Below are positions 18,272-27,483 of a DNA stretch of 64,000 nt, piece after piece. Numbering within the stretch: position 1 is the first letter of the stretch; every line of letters begins with the position of its first letter. The position numbers and the translations under genes are program-made. The stretch spans positions 1-64,000 of the forward strand of contig JACRDG010000106.1 in assembly GCA_016218715.1 (NCBI GenBank), in the 5' to 3' direction. The DNA comes from Desulfomonile tiedjei. GTDB lineage: Bacteria > Desulfobacterota > Desulfomonilia > Desulfomonilales > Desulfomonilaceae. The notes beneath the pieces are model-generated. The model ran no database searches. It was not told the DNA's origin and saw nothing but the letters and a program-made list of their open reading frames with translations.

Positions 18272-19597
18272 TCACCCGTGTTTCTTGACCTGTATCTTAG
18301 CCAATCTGGCGAACTGAACCAGCGGGCGCTTCGCGGGGCAGACGTAGGCGCAACACCCGCATTCGAAGCACTCGAACACGCCGAATTTCTCGGTTTGATG
18401 ACCTTTCCCCGCTTCCACGTAAATCGCCACTTCTTTGGGTTGCAGCCCCATGGGGCAGGCTTCCAGGCACCATCCGCAGTGAATGCACGGACCGTACGTG
18501 CCGGTGTCTGTCTCACTACTTGACAGGAAGAGCACTCCAGAAGACGTCTTGGTTATCGGCACGTCCAGGTTGGAAACGGCAAATCCCATCATTGGGCCAC
18601 CGGAGACGATCTTCGTCAGATCGTTCGTGGTTCCGCCGAGGTACGCCGCGACATCGCTCAACACCGTGCCGACCTTAACCTTCAAGTTGGCAGGACGCTT
18701 GATCGCGCGACCGGAGAACGTGGCCACCTTCTCGTACAGGGGCTTGTTCAGCGTGGCAGCCTCGAAGATCGCCAGGGTCGTCGATATGTTCTGCACGATG
18801 ACCCCTACGTCGAAGGGGAGCCCACCGCCGGGGACCGACCGTTGGGTCAGCGAGTAAATGAGCTGCTTCTCAGATCCCTGCGGATACTTCACCGTCATCC
18901 CTTGCACCGCGACCGTGAACTCGTCCTGCCCGGAAGCTTCCTTCGCTGCCTTGGTCATAGCGTTGATCGCGTCGGCCTTGTTCAGCTCGATGCCGATGAC
19001 TGCCTTCTTGATGCCAAGGATCTTCAGGAGGACCTTCGTTCCTTCCACCACCTTTTGCGGATGCTCCAGCATGATCCGGTGGTCGGTGGTGAGGTACGGT
19101 TCGCACTCCGCGCCGTTCAGAACCAGAGTATCCACTTTTGCGGACGGAGGCGGAGAGAGCTTCACGTGGGTCGGGAAACCGGCGCCGCCCAGCCCGACGA
19201 TCCCGGCGTCCTTGACTTTGGCCAGGAGTTGCTCCGCAGTCGTCTTCCGCCAGTCCTGGGGTTCGTAGACTCGCGGCGGTGCCGAGGGGTCCCGGTCGAT
19301 GACAATCGCATCGCACCGGACCATGGTCGGATGCGGCCGCGATTCGATGGTCTTCACGACGCCGGTGACGCTGCTGTGAATGGTCGCGCCGAGGGCCTTT
19401 TCGACCGTTGCTATGACGTCCCCTTCCTGAACCTCCTGTTTCTTCTTCACCACGGGCTTTGCCGGGGCTCCGAAATGCATCGACACGGGGATCACCACCT
19501 GCTGGGGCGGCGGCATCTCCTCGATCGCGAGATGTTCAGTGAGTTCCTTGTGTTCTGCGGGATGAACCCCGCCTCTGGGAAAAGTAGCTCCTGCCAT
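18272..19597 (-). CDS. rnfC: Rnf complex NADH-binding subunit RnfC
   Basis: The 441-residue product has an N-terminal RnfC-type barrel (FPRGGVHPAEHKELTE, then a lipoyl-like segment). Next comes the NAD/FMN-binding domain with GIVGLGGAGFPTHVKL and LVLNGAECEPYLTTDHR. Two 4Fe-4S motifs follow (CIHCGWCLEACPMG and CFECGCCAYVCPAKRP). RnfC is the cytoplasmic subunit that reduces NAD+ with electrons from ferredoxin delivered through the complex. ATG 19597 follows GAGGAAAC. It is the first gene of the operon, about 380 bases downstream of a strong promoter. Confidence 0.96.
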   Translation of the reverse strand: MAGATFPRGGVHPAEHKELTEHLAIEEMPPPQQVVIPVSMHFGAPAKPVVKKKQEVQEGDVIATVEKALGATIHSSVTGVVKTIESRPHPTMVRCDAIVIDRDPSAPPRVYEPQDWRKTTAEQLLAKVKDAGIVGLGGAGFPTHVKLSPPPSAKVDTLVLNGAECEPYLTTDHRIMLEHPQKVVEGTKVLLKILGIKKAVIGIELNKADAINAMTKAAKEASGQDEFTVAVQGMTVKYPQGSEKQLIYSLTQRSVPGGGLPFDVGVIVQNISTTLAIFEAATLNKPLYEKVATFSGRAIKRPANLKVKVGTVLSDVAAYLGGTTNDLTKIVSGGPMMGFAVSNLDVPITKTSSGVLFLSSSETDTGTYGPCIHCGWCLEACPMGLQPKEVAIYVEAGKGHQTEKFGVFECFECGCCAYVCPAKRPLVQFARLAKIQVKKHG

Positions 19598-20150
19598 GTT
19601 TCCTCTTCGTCGGATTCGCTCCCGGAGCCTTATCGGTTCCGGACGCGCAAATTTTTCGTCACGCTCCCCCGGGGAAGCACGCCTTGCATCTGGCCGATTG
19701 CGTGAATGGGATCTTCAGGGAAAAGGCCTCCACCGGGGAAGACGTCCTCGCAAAAAAGGCCACCCCCGAGCCCTTTCTCGTGAATCCCGTGCTCTTGCGG
19801 CATAAGCTCGTGAGGGAATGGCGGTTCAACCGGACGCGGCGCCCAGGTTACCCGAGGAGGGAGATCCGTCTTGGCGGCTTTTTCCGGTATCTTCGAGACG
19901 ATCGGTCAAACGGATTCAGCCGACGCTCCGCCCGAATCAGAGGCCGCACACCCTTGTGCTCAATGCCCAGTAATTCAGCGAAAAAGAATAATATTCGACG
20001 AACCCGCTGTCAAGAAAATCTTCCCGTTCCCCGCGGAATCGAGTAGAAAGAGAATCATCTTTGGTGTAATTGCGCCGGGGCCTGAATGCCGACCCCGTTT
20101 GTTGTAATTGCCAATACATTGATCGCGAGATCGTCACCGGGAGTCGAACT
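19598..20150. other. intergenic region holding the rnf leader
   Basis: This 553-base region contains the minus-strand rnf promoter at 19985-20013. About 380 bases lie between its predicted transcription start and rnfC. No convincing gene was found. The leader has a GGCCTTTTTTGCG stretch (minus strand, about 19754-19766) that could belong to an attenuator, but I did not find a perfect stem for it. Confidence 0.5.
19985..20013 (-). promoter_or_regulatory. sigma-70-type promoter of the rnf operon
   Basis: On the minus strand TTGACA (20008-20013) and TATTCT (19985-19990) are separated by exactly 17 bases. The -35 is a perfect match and the -10 has four of six bases. No other good pair lies closer to rnfC, so a transcript starting near 19977 would have an unusually long 5' leader. 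Confidence 0.7.
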
Positions 20151-20438
20151 ATGCCGCAAGATTTTCAGAAGGCTATCATGCAGCGGATGGAGCAGCCGGG
20201 CTGGGTGACCACCCGCGGGATCCTGCGCGATCCGACCGGGCAAGCCGATCCGGACGACTACGTCGCTGTGGAAGAGACCATGAAGGAGCTTGCCGGTCTG
20301 GGACAGATCGTCCTCTGGCGACTGATCGTCCTGGACGATGGTGTGGAAATGCTCGCCGCGGCCCGGCCGGGGCTCGAACTGGACAAGGACCTTGAACAGC
20401 GAGGCGCATGGGCTAAAGCCGAGAGATATGAGCCGTAA
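20151..20438 (+). CDS. small hypothetical protein, possibly winged-helix
   Basis: The 95-residue soluble product (MPQDFQKAIMQRMEQ...) has a helix-turn-helix-like rhythm. FQKAIMQRMEQPGWVTTRGI is followed by a second helix (YVAVEETMKELAGLGQI) and a short beta pair (VLWRLIVLDDGVEMLAA), which would suit a winged-helix fold. No family was recognised. ATG 20151 is supported by GGGAG seven bases upstream; the frame is also open from 20070 without a site. It stands alone between the rnf promoter and the phospholipase-D-like gene, so any regulatory role is guesswork. Confidence 0.5.
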   Translation: MPQDFQKAIMQRMEQPGWVTTRGILRDPTGQADPDDYVAVEETMKELAGLGQIVLWRLIVLDDGVEMLAAARPGLELDKDLEQRGAWAKAERYEP

Positions 20439-20497
20439 CGCCCTACGTACTCGGTTTCCCAAAGACGGTGTCTCCCTTGCGGTCCCCACTCTTGGCA

Positions 20498-20529
20498 GTT
20501 CAGTGGGGCCGGCATCTTGCCGGTCCATT
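20498..20529 (+). repeat. REP-like palindromic element, family 1, copy 2
   Basis: These 32 bases are the exact reverse complement of 5419-5450, including the hairpin core CCGGCATCTTGCCGG. The copy lies in the 257-base gap between the small hypothetical gene and the phospholipase-D-like gene. Confidence 0.88.
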
Positions 20530-20621
20530 ATGAAATGACAGTCGCGCGAGGCGCGGGGCTGTCCCACCATGCTCCCCGGCATGCGCAACCGAACTTGCAA
20601 AAACGAGTGGTAAACGAGTTC

Positions 20622-20660
20622 CGTAGGATGCGGTTACCAACAGGAACTGCATCGTTCGAG
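20622..20660 (+). repeat. palindromic element, family 2, degenerate copy
   Basis: CGTAGGATGCGGTTACC followed by GGAACTGCATCGTTCG matches, with scattered differences, the reverse complement of 37584-37630. The element has internal dyad symmetry of the type TGCGGTT...AACYGCA. Confidence 0.6.
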
Positions 20661-20695
20661 GTTGACATCCAACGTCAGCCGAGAGATCGACCGGT

Positions 20696-21217
20696 ATGAC
20701 CCCCCTATTCGATCGCGACATCTACGAGCGGTTCACGCGGACCCATCTGGTTCAGGCCCGCCGATTCGTCTGGATCGCCACCGCGAACATCAAAGCGACC
20801 GGGCTCATGAATCAGGGGAGGTTCATGTCGTTCGTGGACCTCATGGCCGTGATGGTCAACCGAGGAGTGTCATTTCGGATCATCCATGCCGAGCTTCCCT
20901 CCGCTCCGTTCCGCTCACGGTACGAGCAGTTGGACACCAAAGGGCAATTGAGCGCGGGCGTCGAGTTCCTCCACTGCATCCGCATGCACGCCAAGATCTT
21001 CATCGTGGACGGCATTGTGGCCCTCGTGGGGAGCCCCAACCTCACCGGAGCCGGGATCGGAGCAAAAGGGGACACCAAGAGGAACTTCGAAACCGCGTTC
21101 CTCTTCGAAGGACCCACCGAAACCGAACCTTTCCTCGAATACTTCGACAACCTCTGGATGGGTACCCCCTGCCCCCAATGCGGCCGCCGGGACCTCTGCC
21201 CCGCACCTGCGGGGTGA
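20696..21217 (+). CDS. phospholipase-D-like protein with a single HKD motif
   Basis: The 173-residue product has one PLD catalytic motif: HAKIFIVDGIVALVGSPNLT, where His, Lys and Asp are in the H-x-K-x4-D spacing and are followed by the usual G-S-x-N. Full enzymes need two such motifs, so this would act as a homodimer like the Nuc-type nucleases. The protein ends with CPQCGRRDLC, a possible small zinc-binding knuckle. No signal peptide is present, so a cytoplasmic nuclease or phosphodiesterase is more likely than a secreted lipase. The stop codon lies in a CCCCGC-acct-GCGGGG hairpin. The methyltransferase gene converges on it. Confidence 0.75.
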   Translation: MTPLFDRDIYERFTRTHLVQARRFVWIATANIKATGLMNQGRFMSFVDLMAVMVNRGVSFRIIHAELPSAPFRSRYEQLDTKGQLSAGVEFLHCIRMHAKIFIVDGIVALVGSPNLTGAGIGAKGDTKRNFETAFLFEGPTETEPFLEYFDNLWMGTPCPQCGRRDLCPAPAG

Positions 21218-21337
21218 AGAAGAGTAGGGAAAGAAGGGAGAGAGGAAGCGCTTTGTCGGAGACCTTTTCTTGTGTAAGAGAGGGTTTCCTGCAACCTTCC
21301 CAAAGAACGCGCACGATGGGCATGTGCGGTCACCGCC

Positions 21338-22141
21338 CTAACCGACTGGCCGCTTTCTACCAACTACCAGAACATCAGAGGCAACTGCGGGGAATCGGCC
21401 CGTGACAGCCTGCGTCGCGTGGTGATACCACGGAAAATCCTCGAGGCGGTTCATGAGGCGAATCCGGTTCCGGAAGATGCGGAAGCCGCGGACGTCCAGG
21501 ATGTCGAAGTGTGCGGCGTTAATCTCGTCGACGAGGGATTGCAGGGAATAGTACGTCACGCGGCAGGCTCTGCGGGCGTGTTTCCATTCGGTCTGCGTGT
21601 CGAAGGATACGGAATCGCTCTCCTGGTGGATTCTGCGGATCCACTGCTTCAATCGTGCGAACGTGGCCGGGACCCACGAGATCGGGTTGTGAATAAACAC
21701 CATGCCGTCGGGACGGAGCGCGCGGTGGAAGTCCGCGAGGAGTTCCCGGTGGTTCGGAAGGTACATGAGAACTTCGCTGCAGAGAATCGTGTCGAAGCTT
21801 GCGTCGCGAAACGGGAGCCCATCGAGCAGGTTCACCTGAAAGAGCCCTTCGTAGACCCCTCTGGCCTCGGCCTGGCGCAACTCGTGCTCCCACAAATCCA
21901 GCCCGAACCATCGCCACGACGGTGATGCGCCGCAAAAGAGGCCGATATGACCCGGCCCGCACCCCACGTCGAGGATGCGTCGCGGCTGCGTGCCGTCATT
22001 TCCCGCCTGAAGCAAAACGTCCTTGATGTAGGGAAAATGTGCGTACTTGAGGCGGGTTCTGAATTTGTTCAGCAGTGCTTGCATGCCCTCATCGGGCTCC
22101 CGATCGGTCTGACTACTTCTTTGAGAGCGAATCGCGATCAC
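21338..22141 (-). CDS. class I SAM-dependent methyltransferase
   Basis: The 267-residue product has the motif I loop ILDVGCGPGHIGLF, an acidic residue ending strand 2 (WFGLDLWEHE), the segment NLLDGLPFRDASFDTILCSEVLMYL and HRALRPDGMVFIHNP. This is the Methyltransf_11 pattern, and the substrate cannot be read from sequence. The GTG start at 22141 overlaps the TGA of the upstream gene (GTGA) directly after AAGGA, so translation is coupled to it. An internal ATG at 22084 is an alternative. The C-terminal third is arginine-rich and not recognised. Confidence 0.8.
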   Translation of the reverse strand: MIAIRSQRSSQTDREPDEGMQALLNKFRTRLKYAHFPYIKDVLLQAGNDGTQPRRILDVGCGPGHIGLFCGASPSWRWFGLDLWEHELRQAEARGVYEGLFQVNLLDGLPFRDASFDTILCSEVLMYLPNHRELLADFHRALRPDGMVFIHNPISWVPATFARLKQWIRRIHQESDSVSFDTQTEWKHARRACRVTYYSLQSLVDEINAAHFDILDVRGFRIFRNRIRLMNRLEDFPWYHHATQAVTGRFPAVASDVLVVGRKRPVG

Positions 22142-22551
22142 TCCTTGGTCCGAAACTGGAGCAGGAAGGGGACCGCAGGTCGGTTTTCCGTGTCCCGGAA
22201 ACTATCGTATTTGGCCGAATTGATCCAGATCCGGTACTGCTTTCCTGGCTGCAGCTCGACGGGGAGCACGCAGGTCCTCTTGTCATCGAGGAATCGCACT
22301 TTTCCGGCCACCTTCGGAAAGGTGTCCTTGGACTCCATGACCCACGACCACATGGTGTCGGTCATCATGTCTTTGTTGAAAGTGACCTGAATCTCCGGGA
22401 GTGCCGGGTCGACGGCTGTGTCGCCGGTCGCCGGAACGGTCTTTACCACCACCGGCCGCGCGGTCCCGCTCTCATTCGGCGCGGGGTTCTGAGCGACAGC
22501 GACGGCGGTCACCAGAATCCCGATTACCAACAGTATCACAAGCTTTTGCAT
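22138..22551 (-). CDS. secreted Ig-like (SbsA/Big_5 type) protein
   Basis: The 137-residue product has a signal peptide (KLVILLVIGILVTAVAVAQ) and one Ig-like domain. The domain pattern is VKTVPATGDTAVDPALPEI, then VTFNKDMMTDTMWSW, and LQPGKQYRIWINSAKYDSF, which is the SbsA Ig-like motif of bacterial surface proteins. This domain type also resembles the extension on RnfA in this window. I chose ATG 22551 because the signal peptide begins there. It overlaps the methyltransferase gene by four bases; a functional link is not evident. Confidence 0.7.
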   Translation of the reverse strand: MQKLVILLVIGILVTAVAVAQNPAPNESGTARPVVVKTVPATGDTAVDPALPEIQVTFNKDMMTDTMWSWVMESKDTFPKVAGKVRFLDDKRTCVLPVELQPGKQYRIWINSAKYDSFRDTENRPAVPFLLQFRTKE

Positions 22552-22625
22552 GAACCCATCCGCCCTCGGACTGACCCTGGGCGGGCCCGTCCATTTCGTC
22601 ATTTCCAGGAGGTTGCAATACTGGC

Positions 22626-22964
22626 TCAGTACAATACGAGATGAACCACAAACGAAACGACGCTCACCACGAGCGACCCGAGCAGAGCGGATCCGAACGA
22701 GTCCACTTGGAAGTCGTCCATCACTTGAGCGACCAGCCAGAACATGAAAGCGTTGATCACGAACAAGAGGAGTCCCAGGGTAATCCAGATGAACGGGAAA
22801 AGAAGGAACGTGATAATCGGTTTCACCAGAACGTTGAGCACCCCGAGAATCGCAGCGGCTATGACAGCGGACTTGACGTTTGCCACTCTCACACCGGGAA
22901 CAATGTAAGCGGCAGCGAGGATGGCCAGAGTCACAATAGCCCAGCTCAGGAGAATACCCAGCAT
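22626..22964 (-). CDS. small membrane protein of the phage-holin superfamily IV / DUF360 type
   Basis: The 112-residue product has four hydrophobic helices (LLSWAIVTLAILAAAYIVPGV; AVIAAAILGVLNVLVKPII; TLGLLLFVINAFMFWLVA; LLGSLVVSVVSFVVHLVLY) and the conserved N-V-L-V-K-P between helices 2 and 3. It is a widespread chromosomal family despite the holin label. ATG 22964 has GAGGTAG upstream. No phage genes surround it, so a lysis role is unlikely. Confidence 0.8.
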   Translation of the reverse strand: MLGILLSWAIVTLAILAAAYIVPGVRVANVKSAVIAAAILGVLNVLVKPIITFLLFPFIWITLGLLLFVINAFMFWLVAQVMDDFQVDSFGSALLGSLVVSVVSFVVHLVLY

Positions 22965-23228
22965 AGTACTACCTCTTAGTTCCGGAACGTTTCGTCCTGA
23001 TTGTTCGGCTGCGCTGAACCTGCATTGGCAGCTCGGGATCGTCCGAGACCGCGTTTGCATACGGGACGGAGCTTGCCGCCGAGTACCGGCAGAGCACTCA
23101 AGCTACCCAGCGGCGTCAAGAAAAGTCGTCGTTGACTCCCCGAGAGCACTCATGTAACATAGCGATCTGCTTCAATCCCGCAACAGTCCAGGCTTACAGC
23201 CCGCCATGCGCCTTTGAGGAATTCCGAG

Positions 23229-24989
23229 ATGGACAATCCAGATGACGCACGCGAGGGGATGATACGCGAATTGGCGGAATTGCGCAAACGGGTTTCCGAG
23301 TTGGAGGCGGTTGCAGCGGCGCAACAGCTTCCGAAAGAGACCCGCGAGGAGCGTTTCAAGGATCTGGTGGAGAATTGCGCGGATTGGCTCTGGGAAATCG
23401 ATGCGCGAGGCCGCTTCACGTACTCCAGCCCGAAGATCAAGGCCTTGCTTGGATACGAGCCGGAAGAGATCATAGGAAAAAGGCCGCGGGATCTCATGCC
23501 CCCTGTCGAAGGCAGTCGTCTGGCGCCCGGGTTCGAGAGACTCGCAAGGGCCGGCAAACCCTTTGAACGGCTCGAGAACGTGCACCTCCACAAAGACGGG
23601 CGGTGGATAATCCTCGAAACCTGCGGCGTGCCGATCCTTGACGAATCCGGTCATTGCCAGGGATACCGAGGCGTGGGCCGGGATATTACCCGCCGGAAAC
23701 ATGAAGAGGCCGTACTGCAAAGAGGTTTGCAGGGCTTTGACCGGCTTCTCAAGGCCAAACATGCCGAGCTGGAAAAGATCAACCTCGATCTGATGCAGGA
23801 AATCAGTCTCAGGGCAAAAGCCGAAGAAGCGGCGTCTGAAGCGGAGACACGGTTGGGGAGTGTCCTGGACGCTGCGACGAATCTTTCGGTCATTGCCACG
23901 GATCCGTTCGGCACCATCACCGTCTTCAATAGGGGAGCAGAGCGGATGCTCGGCTTTGCATCCGACGAGGTGGTCGGAAAGGAGACCCCTCTTCTCGTGC
24001 ACATTCCCTCCGAACTCGCTGATCTCGCCGCAGAGATGACGCGAAAGGCCGGCCGTAAGGTCCGCCCGATCGATTCGCTCAGGATGCTTGCCGAGTCGGA
24101 TGCGAGGGATACGATGGCCTGGACTTATGTTCGGAAGGACGGAACGCAAGTTCCGGTAGACGTAACCTTCGCCCCCATCCGAGATCGCCTGGGAGAAATA
24201 ACCGGTTTCATGGAGTTGGCCCGAGACGTCACCGAGCGGAAATTCGTCGAGGCGGAATTGATCGCCGTTCGTGAAGGGGCCGAGAAAGCCAACCGGGCCA
24301 AGAACGAGTTCCTCGCTGTTATGAGCCACGAGATTCGTACTCCTATCCATGGAGTGATCGGCATGACCGAACTCGTGCTGGACACAGATCTTACCCAACA
24401 ACAGCGCGAGTGCCTCGCTCTCGTGAAATCTTCCGCTCATTCACTGCTTTCCGTGGTCAACGATATTCTGGCTTTCTCCAAAATCGAGTCGGGAAAGCTC
24501 GAACTCGATCACACTGAATGGGATCTTCGGGCACGCCTCGTGGAAACGCTGAGCCCGTTGGAGATCCGGGCGCGTGAGAAGGGCATCGAGCTGCTCTTGC
24601 AGGTGGCCTCAGATGTCCCTGATCTTGTGGTTGGTGACTCGGGCCGATTACACCAGGTAATCAGCAACCTTGTAGGTAATGCCATAAAGTTCACCAATAC
24701 AGGAGAGGTCTCGGTCAGCATCGAACTCGAATCGGCCGCCCTGGAGACCACGGTGTTGCACTTCGCCATACAGGACACCGGCATCGGTATCCCTCCGGAC
24801 AAGCGCCGCGCCATCTTCGACCCGTTTACCCAGGCCGACGCATCGACCACGCGGATTTTTGGCGGCACTGGCCTGGGACTCGCGATTTCACGACGGCTGG
24901 TGGAGATGATGGGCGGGCACATCTGGGTGGAGAGCGATTTGGGCAAGGGGAGCTGCTTCCACTTCACCGCGACTTTCCGGGTGAATTGA
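23229..24989 (+). CDS. PAS-PAS sensor histidine kinase (soluble)
   Basis: The 586-residue product has no membrane helix. Two PAS/PAC units occupy about 43-155 ([16 protein letters not shown]...RFTYSSP) and 205-335 ([16 protein letters not shown]). A coiled-coil joins them, and another leads to the HisKA domain with the phosphoacceptor His367 in [17 protein letters not shown]. The ATPase domain has the N box [12 protein letters not shown]1 [11 protein letters not shown] and G2 [10 protein letters not shown]. It should autophosphorylate in response to a cytoplasmic signal sensed by PAS. No receiver is attached; the nearest intact receiver is the single-domain regulator at 31990. ATG 23229 follows GAGGAATTCCGAG, while a TTG at 23214 is less likely. 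Confidence 0.93.
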   Translation: MDNPDDAREGMIRELAELRKRVSELEAVAAAQQLPKETREERFKDLVENCADWLWEIDARGRFTYSSPKIKALLGYEPEEIIGKRPRDLMPPVEGSRLAPGFERLARAGKPFERLENVHLHKDGRWIILETCGVPILDESGHCQGYRGVGRDITRRKHEEAVLQRGLQGFDRLLKAKHAELEKINLDLMQEISLRAKAEEAASEAETRLGSVLDAATNLSVIATDPFGTITVFNRGAERMLGFASDEVVGKETPLLVHIPSELADLAAEMTRKAGRKVRPIDSLRMLAESDARDTMAWTYVRKDGTQVPVDVTFAPIRDRLGEITGFMELARDVTERKFVEAELIAVREGAEKANRAKNEFLAVMSHEIRTPIHGVIGMTELVLDTDLTQQQRECLALVKSSAHSLLSVVNDILAFSKIESGKLELDHTEWDLRARLVETLSPLEIRAREKGIELLLQVASDVPDLVVGDSGRLHQVISNLVGNAIKFTNTGEVSVSIELESAALETTVLHFAIQDTGIGIPPDKRRAIFDPFTQADASTTRIFGGTGLGLAISRRLVEMMGGHIWVESDLGKGSCFHFTATFRVN

Positions 24990-25299
24990 AATCCATCATT
25001 CGCTTCTGAAAGGTAAATCCTGCAGCAAAGTCGGCGGGGTCCAACCGTCCAACGGGGAAGGTGGCATCGGCGGCTCCAAGCCGGGCGAAGCAGTACAGTA
25101 CTGGGAGCCGGCCGCGTAACGCAATGTTTTCCGACAACGTGCTACGATGCTGGTCGATTTGCAGCATTGTGCTAAAGGGCAACCAGGCCAACACCTTAGT
25201 CTGTCAGACTCTCTAAGAGGCGCTGTTTGTCCTTACAACACCGCCGATTACACCTGAGCAGCACGATCGAGGATGATTTTGGGGTTATTCGACACGCTC
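24990..25299. other. convergent intergenic region
   Basis: This 310-base region lies between the kinase and the converging cyclase gene. I saw no gene, clear terminator or known repeat in it. Confidence 0.5.
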
Positions 25300-27483
25300 C
25301 TAGTCTCGCTGCAGACCCTCCCGAGAAATCACCGCGGCTCGAAACATCTTATACACCTCGGGTGGAATAGACGTGCAGCGAACTACGGCTTCGCAGTAAT
25401 CACCCGCCTGGGACACAGCGGTCACCTTGCCGAAAATCGTTCCTCCTCCGGGCTTGGACGCGGTATCTGTCGCCGAGATCCTCACGTCCTCCCATTGGCG
25501 TATCCGGTCCGCCACCACGAGGCGTATCGATGTAGGGGAAAAGTGGGTCACCCATGCCTGGATACCGGTACCTGCAACAATCTTCTGGTCCAGAAGATAA
25601 ACTGCCACCTCGATCCTTTCCTTGAGAGGCTGTGGCGTATCATCTCGCCGGGGCAAATCCACCGCAAACGATCCGCCTATGCCGCTGACGTCGTACAGCG
25701 ACACTTTGCCGGGTACTCCCTTCATCTCGACTTCGATCACGTTCCTGACCGAGACGAGGTCTGCGATGCGCTGGTACGTGGCATGGCTTATGAGGACCTG
25801 GCCGCCCACAGTGAATGATTCGACCCGGCCCGTAAAGTTGACCTGGGAACCCACTGCACCGTACTTCGATCTTCTCTCCGAGCCGATATTTCCCACCACG
25901 ACATCTCCGGTGTTGACAGCCACGCCCATTTCCAGGTGCGGAAAGCCATCCCGCTCGTTGAGGGCGTTAATCTCATCCATTGCGGCTTGCATCTTCAGCG
26001 CACACGCGACGGCCCGAGCCGGGTGATCTTCCAGCGTTTCCGGCGCGCCGAAGAACGCGAGGATTCCGTCGCCAATGATCTCGTCGATTTGGCCCCGGTG
26101 GTCGAGCAATATTTCCAGCATCTTGCCGAGATAACGATTTAGGAACGCAATTACGGACTCAGGAGGCATCTGCGCGGTAAGAGCGGTGAACCCTCGCAGG
26201 TCGGACATCAGCATCGAGATCTCGCGGGATTCTCCTCCCAGCCGCAAGCCGTCTTTCGATTCCAAGAGACGGTTCACAACCTCCCTGGTGAGATAACGGC
26301 CGAAGGTGTCACGAATGAATTCCCGGTCCTTGAGCCCCTCGGTCATGTGCATGAAGGACTCAGCGAGGCGCCCGACTTCGTCGCGCCGTCGGATGTCGGA
26401 AAGATCGAGGTCCAGGTCCCCCTGTGCCACTTTTTCAGCAGCGTCGGCCATGCGGCGGAGCGGACGAGCGATGGACCTGGCAACCATCAGGCTCACGAGA
26501 AGGAGCATCAGCACGCCGGCAAAGGCCACCATCACCGTTATCTGATGGAGCCTGGCGACTTCGGAGAAGAGTTCACTCTGAGGAAAGACCGCAGCCAATG
26601 CCCACCGAGTCGACGGGATACGGGCAAAGGCGAAAAAGGAATCTGCACCGGTGATGAGGGAGCGCGCCTCTACAAAACCAGATTGTCTGCGAATCATGGT
26701 ACGACCGATCGTGCGCCACCGAGGCTCATTATATTGCTCTGCCAGGCTGAAGATCGATTCCCGAGTGATAAACTCCTTCCGCGGGTGGGTTATAAACGTT
26801 CCCGTGTCGGAGATGATGAAACAGTAGCCCGATTTGCCTACTCGTATCGACGACACCAGTTTGGTCAGCCATTCGAGCGAGACATCCGCTGTGATGACAC
26901 CTCTGACTTGCCTTCGTGCCCCCTTGTCCGAGCGAGCAAAGAAAGGAACCGAGAATGTCGTCATCAGGATGTTCCCGCCCCCTTCATCAAAGTACGGGTG
27001 GCTCCACACAGGGGTCTTCTTGACCTTAGGTATGTGGTACCAATCGAGCTGGGGGTAGTTGTAGGCCGGCGGGGCCAACTGCGTCAATCTCACCCCTTCT
27101 TGCGTCTTGCAGATATACGGACAGAAGAACTCGACCGAGGGTTTGAATGCATAGGGCTCGAAGGCGACCGCACAGCCGAAAACCTCCGGGTTTTGTTCCA
27201 CCAGAGAGCCGATCAGCCCGACAAGAGACTCCTCATCGAGATCCGTGGTCTCGAGAACGCACGACAGACCTTCAGGGATCTTTGCGACGGCCCGAAACTC
27301 CTGCTCGATGCGACGGGCTACGGCAAGAGCCAGGTTGCTGGCACTTTCTTCCGCTTCACCACGAATAATCGTCCGGGAATAGGTGTAACTGTAGGAAAGC
27401 ACGAGGGCAAATACCAGCAGCGTTCCCCCTAACACCAGAAGGGCTATCTTGACGGCGATGCTCGCGCGAAATATCGTACTCAT
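25300..27483 (-). CDS. Cache-HAMP class III nucleotide cyclase with PilZ-like tail
   Basis: The 727-residue product has a membrane helix near the start (VKIALLVLGGTLLVFALVL), a large periplasmic double-Cache-like sensor (about 35-325; GKSGYCFIISDTGTFITHP) and a second helix (TVMVAFAGVLMLLLVSLMV). A HAMP domain and a class III cyclase domain (about 415-605) follow. The metal aspartates are Asp428 (MSDLRGFTA) and Asp472 (IIGDGILAFFG), and the N-x3-R pair is in VNFTGRVES. The purine-selecting positions read Glu468 and Gly542 instead of Lys and Asp, so the substrate is not safely ATP. The last 110 residues resemble a PilZ domain (THFSPTSIRL). ATG 27483 has AGGGA upstream. Confidence 0.9.
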   Translation of the reverse strand: MSTIFRASIAVKIALLVLGGTLLVFALVLSYSYTYSRTIIRGEAEESASNLALAVARRIEQEFRAVAKIPEGLSCVLETTDLDEESLVGLIGSLVEQNPEVFGCAVAFEPYAFKPSVEFFCPYICKTQEGVRLTQLAPPAYNYPQLDWYHIPKVKKTPVWSHPYFDEGGGNILMTTFSVPFFARSDKGARRQVRGVITADVSLEWLTKLVSSIRVGKSGYCFIISDTGTFITHPRKEFITRESIFSLAEQYNEPRWRTIGRTMIRRQSGFVEARSLITGADSFFAFARIPSTRWALAAVFPQSELFSEVARLHQITVMVAFAGVLMLLLVSLMVARSIARPLRRMADAAEKVAQGDLDLDLSDIRRRDEVGRLAESFMHMTEGLKDREFIRDTFGRYLTREVVNRLLESKDGLRLGGESREISMLMSDLRGFTALTAQMPPESVIAFLNRYLGKMLEILLDHRGQIDEIIGDGILAFFGAPETLEDHPARAVACALKMQAAMDEINALNERDGFPHLEMGVAVNTGDVVVGNIGSERRSKYGAVGSQVNFTGRVESFTVGGQVLISHATYQRIADLVSVRNVIEVEMKGVPGKVSLYDVSGIGGSFAVDLPRRDDTPQPLKERIEVAVYLLDQKIVAGTGIQAWVTHFSPTSIRLVVADRIRQWEDVRISATDTASKPGGGTIFGKVTAVSQAGDYCEAVVRCTSIPPEVYKMFRAAVISREGLQRD

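Noticed and set aside
17044-18516. 490-residue minus-strand frame across rnfC-rnfD
   Set aside because: It overlaps both subunits in the wrong phase and has repetitive Arg-rich composition without domains.
21199-21214. CCCCGC-acct-GCGGGG hairpin as terminator of the PLD gene
   Set aside because: The stem is strong, but it lies within the last codons and no T run follows.
22626-22964. Holin-family label as evidence for a prophage
   Set aside because: The family is widespread on chromosomes and no other phage genes occur nearby.
23172-24440. 422-residue minus-strand frame across the PAS kinase
   Set aside because: It is an antisense shadow of a clear histidine kinase.
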